Shown piece by piece: positions 12,001 to 24,000 of a stretch of 64,000 bases of DNA. Origin of the DNA: Rostratula benghalensis (lineage: Eukaryota > Chordata > Aves > Charadriiformes > Rostratulidae). Numbering within the stretch: position 1 is the first letter of the stretch; every line of letters begins with the position of its first letter. A model generated the notes under the pieces. It saw only the letters and a list, made by a program, of their open reading frames with translations, made no database searches and had not been told where the DNA came from. The stretch covers positions 1,120,559 through 1,184,558 of the forward strand of contig VXAI01000098.1 in the NCBI GenBank assembly GCA_013399305.1, given 5' to 3'. Both the position numbers and the translations under genes were made by a program.

Positions 12001-15000
12001 AGGAGAAGGAGAAGGAGAAGGAGAAGGAGAAGAGAAGGAGAAGGAGAAGGAGAAGGAGAAGGAGAAGGAGAAGGAGAAGGAGAAGGAGAAGAGAAGGAGA
12101 AGGAGAAGGAGAAGGAGAAGGAGAAGGAGAAGGAGAAGGAGAAGGAGAAGAGAAGGAGAAGGAGAAGGAGAAGGAGAAGGAGAAGGAGAAGGAGAAGGAG
12201 AAGGAGAAGAGAAGGAGAAGGAGAAGGAGAAGGAGAAGGAGAAGGAGAAGGAGAAGGAGAAGGAGAAGAGAAGGAGAAGGAGAAGGAGAAGGAGAAGGAG
12301 AAGGAGAAGGAGAAGGAGAAGGAGAAGAGAAGGAGAAGGAGAAGGAGAAGGAGAAGGAGAAGGAGAAGGAGAAGGAGAAGGAGAAGAGAAGGAGAAGGAG
12401 AAGGAGAAGGAGAAGGAGAAGGAGAAGGAGAAGGAGAAGGAGAAGAGAAGGAGAAGGAGAAGGAGAAGGAGAAGGAGAAGGAGAAGGAGAAGGAGAAGGA
12501 GAAGAGAAGGAGAAGGAGAAGGAGAAGGAGAAGGAGAAGGAGAAGGAGAAGGAGAAGGAGAAGAGAAGGAGAAGGAGAAGGAGAAGGAGAAGGAGAAGGA
12601 GAAGGAGAAGGAGAAGGAGAAGAGAAGGAGAAGGAGAAGGAGAAGGAGAAGGAGAAGGAGAAGGAGAAGGAGAAGGAGAAGAGAAGGAGAAGGAGAAGGA
12701 GAAGGAGAAGGAGAAGGAGAAGGAGAAGGAGAAGGAGAAGAGAAGGAGAAGGAGAAGGAGAAGGAGAAGGAGAAGGAGAAGGAGAAGGAGAAGGAGAAGA
12801 GAAGGAGAAGGAGAAGGAGAAGGAGAAGGAGAAGGAGAAGGAGAAGGAGAAGGAGAAGAGAAGGAGAAGGAGAAGGAGAAGGAGAAGGAGAAGGAGAAGG
12901 AGAAGGAGAAGGAGAAGAGAAGGAGAAGGAGAAGGAGAAGGAGAAGGAGAAGGAGAAGGAGAAGGAGAAGGAGAAGAGAAGGAGAAGGAGAAGGAGAAGG
13001 AGAAGGAGAAGGAGAAGGAGAAGGAGAAGGAGAAGAGAAGGAGAAGGAGAAGGAGAAGGAGAAGGAGAAGGAGAAGGAGAAGGAGAAGGAGAAGAGAAGG
13101 AGAAGGAGAAGGAGAAGGAGAAGGAGAAGGAGAAGGAGAAGGAGAAGGAGAAGAGAAGGAGAAGGAGAAGGAGAAGGAGAAGGAGAAGGAGAAGGAGAAG
13201 GAGAAGGAGAAGAGAAGGAGAAGGAGAAGGAGAAGGAGAAGGAGAAGGAGAAGGAGAAGGAGAAGGAGAAGAGAAGGAGAAGGAGAAGGAGAAGGAGAAG
13301 GAGAAGGAGAAGGAGAAGGAGAAGGAGAAGAGAAGGAGAAGGAGAAGGAGAAGGAGAAGGAGAAGGAGAAGGAGAAGGAGAAGGAGAAGAGAAGGAGAAG
13401 GAGAAGGAGAAGGAGAAGGAGAAGGAGAAGGAGAAGGAGAAGGAGAAGAGAAGGAGAAGGAGAAGGAGAAGGAGAAGGAGAAGGAGAAGGAGAAGGAGAA
13501 GGAGAAGAGAAGGAGAAGGAGAAGGAGAAGGAGAAGGAGAAGGAGAAGGAGAAGGAGAAGGAGAAGAGAAGGAGAAGGAGAAGGAGAAGGAGAAGGAGAA
13601 GGAGAAGGAGAAGGAGAAGGAGAAGAGAAGGAGAAGGAGAAGGAGAAGGAGAAGGAGAAGGAGAAGGAGAAGGAGAAGGAGAAGAGAAGGAGAAGGAGAA
13701 GGAGAAGGAGAAGGAGAAGGAGAAGGAGAAGGAGAAGGAGAAGAGAAGGAGAAGGAGAAGGAGAAGGAGAAGGAGAAGGAGAAGGAGAAGGAGAAGGAGA
13801 AGAGAAGGAGAAGGAGAAGGAGAAGGAGAAGGAGAAGGAGAAGGAGAAGGAGAAGGAGAAGAGAAGGAGAAGGAGAAGGAGAAGGAGAAGGAGAAGGAGA
13901 AGGAGAAGGAGAAGGAGAAGAGAAGGAGAAGGAGAAGGAGAAGGAGAAGGAGAAGGAGAAGGAGAAGGAGAAGGAGAAGAGAAGGAGAAGGAGAAGGAGA
14001 AGGAGAAGGAGAAGGAGAAGGAGAAGGAGAAGGAGAAGAGAAGGAGAAGGAGAAGGAGAAGGAGAAGGAGAAGGAGAAGGAGAAGGAGAAGGAGAAGAGA
14101 AGGAGAAGGAGAAGGAGAAGGAGAAGGAGAAGGAGAAGGAGAAGGAGAAGGAGAAGAGAAGGAGAAGGAGAAGGAGAAGGAGAAGGAGAAGGAGAAGGAG
14201 AAGGAGAAGGAGAAGAGAAGGAGAAGGAGAAGGAGAAGGAGAAGGAGAAGGAGAAGGAGAAGGAGAAGGAGAAGAGAAGGAGAAGGAGAAGGAGAAGGAG
14301 AAGGAGAAGGAGAAGGAGAAGGAGAAGGAGAAGAGAAGGAGAAGGAGAAGGAGAAGGAGAAGGAGAAGGAGAAGGAGAAGGAGAAGGAGAAGAGAAGGAG
14401 AAGGAGAAGGAGAAGGAGAAGGAGAAGGAGAAGGAGAAGGAGAAGGAGAAGAGAAGGAGAAGGAGAAGGAGAAGGAGAAGGAGAAGGAGAAGGAGAAGGA
14501 GAAGGAGAAGAGAAGGAGAAGGAGAAGGAGAAGGAGAAGGAGAAGGAGAAGGAGAAGGAGAAGGAGAAGAGAAGGAGAAGGAGAAGGAGAAGGAGAAGGA
14601 GAAGGAGAAGGAGAAGGAGAAGGAGAAGAGAAGGAGAAGGAGAAGGAGAAGGAGAAGGAGAAGGAGAAGGAGAAGGAGAAGGAGAAGAGAAGGAGAAGGA
14701 GAAGGAGAAGGAGAAGGAGAAGGAGAAGGAGAAGGAGAAGGAGAAGAGAAGGAGAAGGAGAAGGAGAAGGAGAAGGAGAAGGAGAAGGAGAAGGAGAAGG
14801 AGAAGAGAAGGAGAAGGAGAAGGAGAAGGAGAAGGAGAAGGAGAAGGAGAAGGAGAAGGAGAAGAGAAGGAGAAGGAGAAGGAGAAGGAGAAGGAGAAGG
14901 AGAAGGAGAAGGAGAAGGAGAAGAGAAGGAGAAGGAGAAGGAGAAGGAGAAGGAGAAGGAGAAGGAGAAGGAGAAGGAGAAGAGAAGGAGAAGGAGAAGG

Positions 15001-18000
15001 AGAAGGAGAAGGAGAAGGAGAAGGAGAAGGAGAAGGAGAAGAGAAGGAGAAGGAGAAGGAGAAGGAGAAGGAGAAGGAGAAGGAGAAGGAGAAGGAGAAG
15101 AGAAGGAGAAGGAGAAGGAGAAGGAGAAGGAGAAGGAGAAGGAGAAGGAGAAGGAGAAGAGAAGGAGAAGGAGAAGGAGAAGGAGAAGGAGAAGGAGAAG
15201 GAGAAGGAGAAGGAGAAGAGAAGGAGAAGGAGAAGGAGAAGGAGAAGGAGAAGGAGAAGGAGAAGGAGAAGGAGAAGAGAAGGAGAAGGAGAAGGAGAAG
15301 GAGAAGGAGAAGGAGAAGGAGAAGGAGAAGGAGAAGAGAAGGAGAAGGAGAAGGAGAAGGAGAAGGAGAAGGAGAAGGAGAAGGAGAAGGAGAAGAGAAG
15401 GAGAAGGAGAAGGAGAAGGAGAAGGAGAAGGAGAAGGAGAAGGAGAAGGAGAAGAGAAGGAGAAGGAGAAGGAGAAGGAGAAGGAGAAGGAGAAGGAGAA
15501 GGAGAAGGAGAAGAGAAGGAGAAGGAGAAGGAGAAGGAGAAGGAGAAGGAGAAGGAGAAGGAGAAGGAGAAGAGAAGGAGAAGGAGAAGGAGAAGGAGAA
15601 GGAGAAGGAGAAGGAGAAGGAGAAGGAGAAGAGAAGGAGAAGGAGAAGGAGAAGGAGAAGGAGAAGGAGAAGGAGAAGGAGAAGGAGAAGAGAAGGAGAA
15701 GGAGAAGGAGAAGGAGAAGGAGAAGGAGAAGGAGAAGGAGAAGGAGAAGAGAAGGAGAAGGAGAAGGAGAAGGAGAAGGAGAAGGAGAAGGAGAAGGAGA
15801 AGGAGAAGAGAAGGAGAAGGAGAAGGAGAAGGAGAAGGAGAAGGAGAAGGAGAAGGAGAAGGAGAAGAGAAGGAGAAGGAGAAGGAGAAGGAGAAGGAGA
15901 AGGAGAAGGAGAAGGAGAAGGAGAAGAGAAGGAGAAGGAGAAGGAGAAGGAGAAGGAGAAGGAGAAGGAGAAGGAGAAGGAGAAGAGAAGGAGAAGGAGA
16001 AGGAGAAGGAGAAGGAGAAGGAGAAGGAGAAGGAGAAGGAGAAGAGAAGGAGAAGGAGAAGGAGAAGGAGAAGGAGAAGGAGAAGGAGAAGGAGAAGGAG
16101 AAGAGAAGGAGAAGGAGAAGGAGAAGGAGAAGGAGAAGGAGAAGGAGAAGGAGAAGGAGAAGAGAAGGAGAAGGAGAAGGAGAAGGAGAAGGAGAAGGAG
16201 AAGGAGAAGGAGAAGGAGAAGAGAAGGAGAAGGAGAAGGAGAAGGAGAAGGAGAAGGAGAAGGAGAAGGAGAAGGAGAAGAGAAGGAGAAGGAGAAGGAG
16301 AAGGAGAAGGAGAAGGAGAAGGAGAAGGAGAAGGAGAAGAGAAGGAGAAGGAGAAGGAGAAGGAGAAGGAGAAGGAGAAGGAGAAGGAGAAGGAGAAGAG
16401 AAGGAGAAGGAGAAGGAGAAGGAGAAGGAGAAGGAGAAGGAGAAGGAGAAGGAGAAGAGAAGGAGAAGGAGAAGGAGAAGGAGAAGGAGAAGGAGAAGGA
16501 GAAGGAGAAGGAGAAGAGAAGGAGAAGGAGAAGGAGAAGGAGAAGGAGAAGGAGAAGGAGAAGGAGAAGGAGAAGAGAAGGAGAAGGAGAAGGAGAAGGA
16601 GAAGGAGAAGGAGAAGGAGAAGGAGAAGGAGAAGAGAAGGAGAAGGAGAAGGAGAAGGAGAAGGAGAAGGAGAAGGAGAAGGAGAAGGAGAAGAGAAGGA
16701 GAAGGAGAAGGAGAAGGAGAAGGAGAAGGAGAAGGAGAAGGAGAAGGAGAAGAGAAGGAGAAGGAGAAGGAGAAGGAGAAGGAGAAGGAGAAGGAGAAGG
16801 AGAAGGAGAAGAGAAGGAGAAGGAGAAGGAGAAGGAGAAGGAGAAGGAGAAGGAGAAGGAGAAGGAGAAGAGAAGGAGAAGGAGAAGGAGAAGGAGAAGG
16901 AGAAGGAGAAGGAGAAGGAGAAGGAGAAGAGAAGGAGAAGGAGAAGGAGAAGGAGAAGGAGAAGGAGAAGGAGAAGGAGAAGGAGAAGAGAAGGAGAAGG
17001 AGAAGGAGAAGGAGAAGGAGAAGGAGAAGGAGAAGGAGAAGGAGAAGAGAAGGAGAAGGAGAAGGAGAAGGAGAAGGAGAAGGAGAAGGAGAAGGAGAAG
17101 GAGAAGAGAAGGAGAAGGAGAAGGAGAAGGAGAAGGAGAAGGAGAAGGAGAAGGAGAAGGAGAAGAGAAGGAGAAGGAGAAGGAGAAGGAGAAGGAGAAG
17201 GAGAAGGAGAAGGAGAAGGAGAAGAGAAGGAGAAGGAGAAGGAGAAGGAGAAGGAGAAGGAGAAGGAGAAGGAGAAGGAGAAGAGAAGGAGAAGGAGAAG
17301 GAGAAGGAGAAGGAGAAGGAGAAGGAGAAGGAGAAGGAGAAGAGAAGGAGAAGGAGAAGGAGAAGGAGAAGGAGAAGGAGAAGGAGAAGGAGAAGGAGAA
17401 GAGAAGGAGAAGGAGAAGGAGAAGGAGAAGGAGAAGGAGAAGGAGAAGGAGAAGGAGAAGAGAAGGAGAAGGAGAAGGAGAAGGAGAAGGAGAAGGAGAA
17501 GGAGAAGGAGAAGGAGAAGAGAAGGAGAAGGAGAAGGAGAAGGAGAAGGAGAAGGAGAAGGAGAAGGAGAAGGAGAAGAGAAGGAGAAGGAGAAGGAGAA
17601 GGAGAAGGAGAAGGAGAAGGAGAAGGAGAAGGAGAAGAGAAGGAGAAGGAGAAGGAGAAGGAGAAGGAGAAGGAGAAGGAGAAGGAGAAGGAGAAGAGAA
17701 GGAGAAGGAGAAGGAGAAGGAGAAGGAGAAGGAGAAGGAGAAGGAGAAGGAGAAGAGAAGGAGAAGGAGAAGGAGAAGGAGAAGGAGAAGGAGAAGGAGA
17801 AGGAGAAGGAGAAGAGAAGGAGAAGGAGAAGGAGAAGGAGAAGGAGAAGGAGAAGGAGAAGGAGAAGGAGAAGAGAAGGAGAAGGAGAAGGAGAAGGAGA
17901 AGGAGAAGGAGAAGGAGAAGGAGAAGGAGAAGAGAAGGAGAAGGAGAAGGAGAAGGAGAAGGAGAAGGAGAAGGAGAAGGAGAAGGAGAAGAGAAGGAGA

Positions 18001-21000
18001 AGGAGAAGGAGAAGGAGAAGGAGAAGGAGAAGGAGAAGGAGAAGGAGAAGAGAAGGAGAAGGAGAAGGAGAAGGAGAAGGAGAAGGAGAAGGAGAAGGAG
18101 AAGGAGAAGAGAAGGAGAAGGAGAAGGAGAAGGAGAAGGAGAAGGAGAAGGAGAAGGAGAAGGAGAAGAGAAGGAGAAGGAGAAGGAGAAGGAGAAGGAG
18201 AAGGAGAAGGAGAAGGAGAAGGAGAAGAGAAGGAGAAGGAGAAGGAGAAGGAGAAGGAGAAGGAGAAGGAGAAGGAGAAGGAGAAGAGAAGGAGAAGGAG
18301 AAGGAGAAGGAGAAGGAGAAGGAGAAGGAGAAGGAGAAGGAGAAGAGAAGGAGAAGGAGAAGGAGAAGGAGAAGGAGAAGGAGAAGGAGAAGGAGAAGGA
18401 GAAGAGAAGGAGAAGGAGAAGGAGAAGGAGAAGGAGAAGGAGAAGGAGAAGGAGAAGGAGAAGAGAAGGAGAAGGAGAAGGAGAAGGAGAAGGAGAAGGA
18501 GAAGGAGAAGGAGAAGGAGAAGAGAAGGAGAAGGAGAAGGAGAAGGAGAAGGAGAAGGAGAAGGAGAAGGAGAAGGAGAAGAGAAGGAGAAGGAGAAGGA
18601 GAAGGAGAAGGAGAAGGAGAAGGAGAAGGAGAAGGAGAAGAGAAGGAGAAGGAGAAGGAGAAGGAGAAGGAGAAGGAGAAGGAGAAGGAGAAGGAGAAGA
18701 GAAGGAGAAGGAGAAGGAGAAGGAGAAGGAGAAGGAGAAGGAGAAGGAGAAGGAGAAGAGAAGGAGAAGGAGAAGGAGAAGGAGAAGGAGAAGGAGAAGG
18801 AGAAGGAGAAGGAGAAGAGAAGGAGAAGGAGAAGGAGAAGGAGAAGGAGAAGGAGAAGGAGAAGGAGAAGGAGAAGAGAAGGAGAAGGAGAAGGAGAAGG
18901 AGAAGGAGAAGGAGAAGGAGAAGGAGAAGGAGAAGAGAAGGAGAAGGAGAAGGAGAAGGAGAAGGAGAAGGAGAAGGAGAAGGAGAAGGAGAAGAGAAGG
19001 AGAAGGAGAAGGAGAAGGAGAAGGAGAAGGAGAAGGAGAAGGAGAAGGAGAAGAGAAGGAGAAGGAGAAGGAGAAGGAGAAGGAGAAGGAGAAGGAGAAG
19101 GAGAAGGAGAAGAGAAGGAGAAGGAGAAGGAGAAGGAGAAGGAGAAGGAGAAGGAGAAGGAGAAGGAGAAGAGAAGGAGAAGGAGAAGGAGAAGGAGAAG
19201 GAGAAGGAGAAGGAGAAGGAGAAGGAGAAGAGAAGGAGAAGGAGAAGGAGAAGGAGAAGGAGAAGGAGAAGGAGAAGGAGAAGGAGAAGAGAAGGAGAAG
19301 GAGAAGGAGAAGGAGAAGGAGAAGGAGAAGGAGAAGGAGAAGGAGAAGAGAAGGAGAAGGAGAAGGAGAAGGAGAAGGAGAAGGAGAAGGAGAAGGAGAA
19401 GGAGAAGAGAAGGAGAAGGAGAAGGAGAAGGAGAAGGAGAAGGAGAAGGAGAAGGAGAAGGAGAAGAGAAGGAGAAGGAGAAGGAGAAGGAGAAGGAGAA
19501 GGAGAAGGAGAAGGAGAAGGAGAAGAGAAGGAGAAGGAGAAGGAGAAGGAGAAGGAGAAGGAGAAGGAGAAGGAGAAGGAGAAGAGAAGGAGAAGGAGAA
19601 GGAGAAGGAGAAGGAGAAGGAGAAGGAGAAGGAGAAGGAGAAGAGAAGGAGAAGGAGAAGGAGAAGGAGAAGGAGAAGGAGAAGGAGAAGGAGAAGGAGA
19701 AGAGAAGGAGAAGGAGAAGGAGAAGGAGAAGGAGAAGGAGAAGGAGAAGGAGAAGGAGAAGAGAAGGAGAAGGAGAAGGAGAAGGAGAAGGAGAAGGAGA
19801 AGGAGAAGGAGAAGGAGAAGAGAAGGAGAAGGAGAAGGAGAAGGAGAAGGAGAAGGAGAAGGAGAAGGAGAAGGAGAAGAGAAGGAGAAGGAGAAGGAGA
19901 AGGAGAAGGAGAAGGAGAAGGAGAAGGAGAAGGAGAAGAGAAGGAGAAGGAGAAGGAGAAGGAGAAGGAGAAGGAGAAGGAGAAGGAGAAGGAGAAGAGA
20001 AGGAGAAGGAGAAGGAGAAGGAGAAGGAGAAGGAGAAGGAGAAGGAGAAGGAGAAGAGAAGGAGAAGGAGAAGGAGAAGGAGAAGGAGAAGGAGAAGGAG
20101 AAGGAGAAGGAGAAGAGAAGGAGAAGGAGAAGGAGAAGGAGAAGGAGAAGGAGAAGGAGAAGGAGAAGGAGAAGAGAAGGAGAAGGAGAAGGAGAAGGAG
20201 AAGGAGAAGGAGAAGGAGAAGGAGAAGGAGAAGAGAAGGAGAAGGAGAAGGAGAAGGAGAAGGAGAAGGAGAAGGAGAAGGAGAAGGAGAAGAGAAGGAG
20301 AAGGAGAAGGAGAAGGAGAAGGAGAAGGAGAAGGAGAAGGAGAAGGAGAAGAGAAGGAGAAGGAGAAGGAGAAGGAGAAGGAGAAGGAGAAGGAGAAGGA
20401 GAAGGAGAAGAGAAGGAGAAGGAGAAGGAGAAGGAGAAGGAGAAGGAGAAGGAGAAGGAGAAGGAGAAGAGAAGGAGAAGGAGAAGGAGAAGGAGAAGGA
20501 GAAGGAGAAGGAGAAGGAGAAGGAGAAGAGAAGGAGAAGGAGAAGGAGAAGGAGAAGGAGAAGGAGAAGGAGAAGGAGAAGGAGAAGAGAAGGAGAAGGA
20601 GAAGGAGAAGGAGAAGGAGAAGGAGAAGGAGAAGGAGAAGGAGAAGAGAAGGAGAAGGAGAAGGAGAAGGAGAAGGAGAAGGAGAAGGAGAAGGAGAAGG
20701 AGAAGAGAAGGAGAAGGAGAAGGAGAAGGAGAAGGAGAAGGAGAAGGAGAAGGAGAAGGAGAAGAGAAGGAGAAGGAGAAGGAGAAGGAGAAGGAGAAGG
20801 AGAAGGAGAAGGAGAAGGAGAAGAGAAGGAGAAGGAGAAGGAGAAGGAGAAGGAGAAGGAGAAGGAGAAGGAGAAGGAGAAGAGAAGGAGAAGGAGAAGG
20901 AGAAGGAGAAGGAGAAGGAGAAGGAGAAGGAGAAGGAGAAGAGAAGGAGAAGGAGAAGGAGAAGGAGAAGGAGAAGGAGAAGGAGAAGGAGAAGGAGAAG

Positions 21001-24000
21001 AGAAGGAGAAGGAGAAGGAGAAGGAGAAGGAGAAGGAGAAGGAGAAGGAGAAGGAGAAGAGAAGGAGAAGGAGAAGGAGAAGGAGAAGGAGAAGGAGAAG
21101 GAGAAGGAGAAGGAGAAGAGAAGGAGAAGGAGAAGGAGAAGGAGAAGGAGAAGGAGAAGGAGAAGGAGAAGGAGAAGAGAAGGAGAAGGAGAAGGAGAAG
21201 GAGAAGGAGAAGGAGAAGGAGAAGGAGAAGGAGAAGAGAAGGAGAAGGAGAAGGAGAAGGAGAAGGAGAAGGAGAAGGAGAAGGAGAAGGAGAAGAGAAG
21301 GAGAAGGAGAAGGAGAAGGAGAAGGAGAAGGAGAAGGAGAAGGAGAAGGAGAAGAGAAGGAGAAGGAGAAGGAGAAGGAGAAGGAGAAGGAGAAGGAGAA
21401 GGAGAAGGAGAAGAGAAGGAGAAGGAGAAGGAGAAGGAGAAGGAGAAGGAGAAGGAGAAGGAGAAGGAGAAGAGAAGGAGAAGGAGAAGGAGAAGGAGAA
21501 GGAGAAGGAGAAGGAGAAGGAGAAGGAGAAGAGAAGGAGAAGGAGAAGGAGAAGGAGAAGGAGAAGGAGAAGGAGAAGGAGAAGGAGAAGAGAAGGAGAA
21601 GGAGAAGGAGAAGGAGAAGGAGAAGGAGAAGGAGAAGGAGAAGGAGAAGAGAAGGAGAAGGAGAAGGAGAAGGAGAAGGAGAAGGAGAAGGAGAAGGAGA
21701 AGGAGAAGAGAAGGAGAAGGAGAAGGAGAAGGAGAAGGAGAAGGAGAAGGAGAAGGAGAAGGAGAAGAGAAGGAGAAGGAGAAGGAGAAGGAGAAGGAGA
21801 AGGAGAAGGAGAAGGAGAAGGAGAAGAGAAGGAGAAGGAGAAGGAGAAGGAGAAGGAGAAGGAGAAGGAGAAGGAGAAGGAGAAGAGAAGGAGAAGGAGA
21901 AGGAGAAGGAGAAGGAGAAGGAGAAGGAGAAGGAGAAGGAGAAGAGAAGGAGAAGGAGAAGGAGAAGGAGAAGGAGAAGGAGAAGGAGAAGGAGAAGGAG
22001 AAGAGAAGGAGAAGGAGAAGGAGAAGGAGAAGGAGAAGGAGAAGGAGAAGGAGAAGGAGAAGAGAAGGAGAAGGAGAAGGAGAAGGAGAAGGAGAAGGAG
22101 AAGGAGAAGGAGAAGGAGAAGAGAAGGAGAAGGAGAAGGAGAAGGAGAAGGAGAAGGAGAAGGAGAAGGAGAAGGAGAAGAGAAGGAGAAGGAGAAGGAG
22201 AAGGAGAAGGAGAAGGAGAAGGAGAAGGAGAAGGAGAAGAGAAGGAGAAGGAGAAGGAGAAGGAGAAGGAGAAGGAGAAGGAGAAGGAGAAGGAGAAGAG
22301 AAGGAGAAGGAGAAGGAGAAGGAGAAGGAGAAGGAGAAGGAGAAGGAGAAGGAGAAGAGAAGGAGAAGGAGAAGGAGAAGGAGAAGGAGAAGGAGAAGGA
22401 GAAGGAGAAGGAGAAGAGAAGGAGAAGGAGAAGGAGAAGGAGAAGGAGAAGGAGAAGGAGAAGGAGAAGGAGAAGAGAAGGAGAAGGAGAAGGAGAAGGA
22501 GAAGGAGAAGGAGAAGGAGAAGGAGAAGGAGAAGAGAAGGAGAAGGAGAAGGAGAAGGAGAAGGAGAAGGAGAAGGAGAAGGAGAAGGAGAAGAGAAGGA
22601 GAAGGAGAAGGAGAAGGAGAAGGAGAAGGAGAAGGAGAAGGAGAAGGAGAAGAGAAGGAGAAGGAGAAGGAGAAGGAGAAGGAGAAGGAGAAGGAGAAGG
22701 AGAAGGAGAAGAGAAGGAGAAGGAGAAGGAGAAGGAGAAGGAGAAGGAGAAGGAGAAGGAGAAGGAGAAGAGAAGGAGAAGGAGAAGGAGAAGGAGAAGG
22801 AGAAGGAGAAGGAGAAGGAGAAGGAGAAGAGAAGGAGAAGGAGAAGGAGAAGGAGAAGGAGAAGGAGAAGGAGAAGGAGAAGGAGAAGAGAAGGAGAAGG
22901 AGAAGGAGAAGGAGAAGGAGAAGGAGAAGGAGAAGGAGAAGGAGAAGAGAAGGAGAAGGAGAAGGAGAAGGAGAAGGAGAAGGAGAAGGAGAAGGAGAAG
23001 GAGAAGAGAAGGAGAAGGAGAAGGAGAAGGAGAAGGAGAAGGAGAAGGAGAAGGAGAAGGAGAAGAGAAGGAGAAGGAGAAGGAGAAGGAGAAGGAGAAG
23101 GAGAAGGAGAAGGAGAAGGAGAAGAGAAGGAGAAGGAGAAGGAGAAGGAGAAGGAGAAGGAGAAGGAGAAGGAGAAGGAGAAGAGAAGGAGAAGGAGAAG
23201 GAGAAGGAGAAGGAGAAGGAGAAGGAGAAGGAGAAGGAGAAGAGAAGGAGAAGGAGAAGGAGAAGGAGAAGGAGAAGGAGAAGGAGAAGGAGAAGGAGAA
23301 GAGAAGGAGAAGGAGAAGGAGAAGGAGAAGGAGAAGGAGAAGGAGAAGGAGAAGGAGAAGAGAAGGAGAAGGAGAAGGAGAAGGAGAAGGAGAAGGAGAA
23401 GGAGAAGGAGAAGGAGAAGAGAAGGAGAAGGAGAAGGAGAAGGAGAAGGAGAAGGAGAAGGAGAAGGAGAAGGAGAAGAGAAGGAGAAGGAGAAGGAGAA
23501 GGAGAAGGAGAAGGAGAAGGAGAAGGAGAAGGAGAAGAGAAGGAGAAGGAGAAGGAGAAGGAGAAGGAGAAGGAGAAGGAGAAGGAGAAGGAGAAGAGAA
23601 GGAGAAGGAGAAGGAGAAGGAGAAGGAGAAGGAGAAGGAGAAGGAGAAGGAGAAGAGAAGGAGAAGGAGAAGGAGAAGGAGAAGGAGAAGGAGAAGGAGA
23701 AGGAGAAGGAGAAGAGAAGGAGAAGGAGAAGGAGAAGGAGAAGGAGAAGGAGAAGGAGAAGGAGAAGGAGAAGAGAAGGAGAAGGAGAAGGAGAAGGAGA
23801 AGGAGAAGGAGAAGGAGAAGGAGAAGGAGAAGAGAAGGAGAAGGAGAAGGAGAAGGAGAAGGAGAAGGAGAAGGAGAAGGAGAAGGAGAAGAGAAGGAGA
23901 AGGAGAAGGAGAAGGAGAAGGAGAAGGAGAAGGAGAAGGAGAAGGAGAAGAGAAGGAGAAGGAGAAGGAGAAGGAGAAGGAGAAGGAGAAGGAGAAGGAG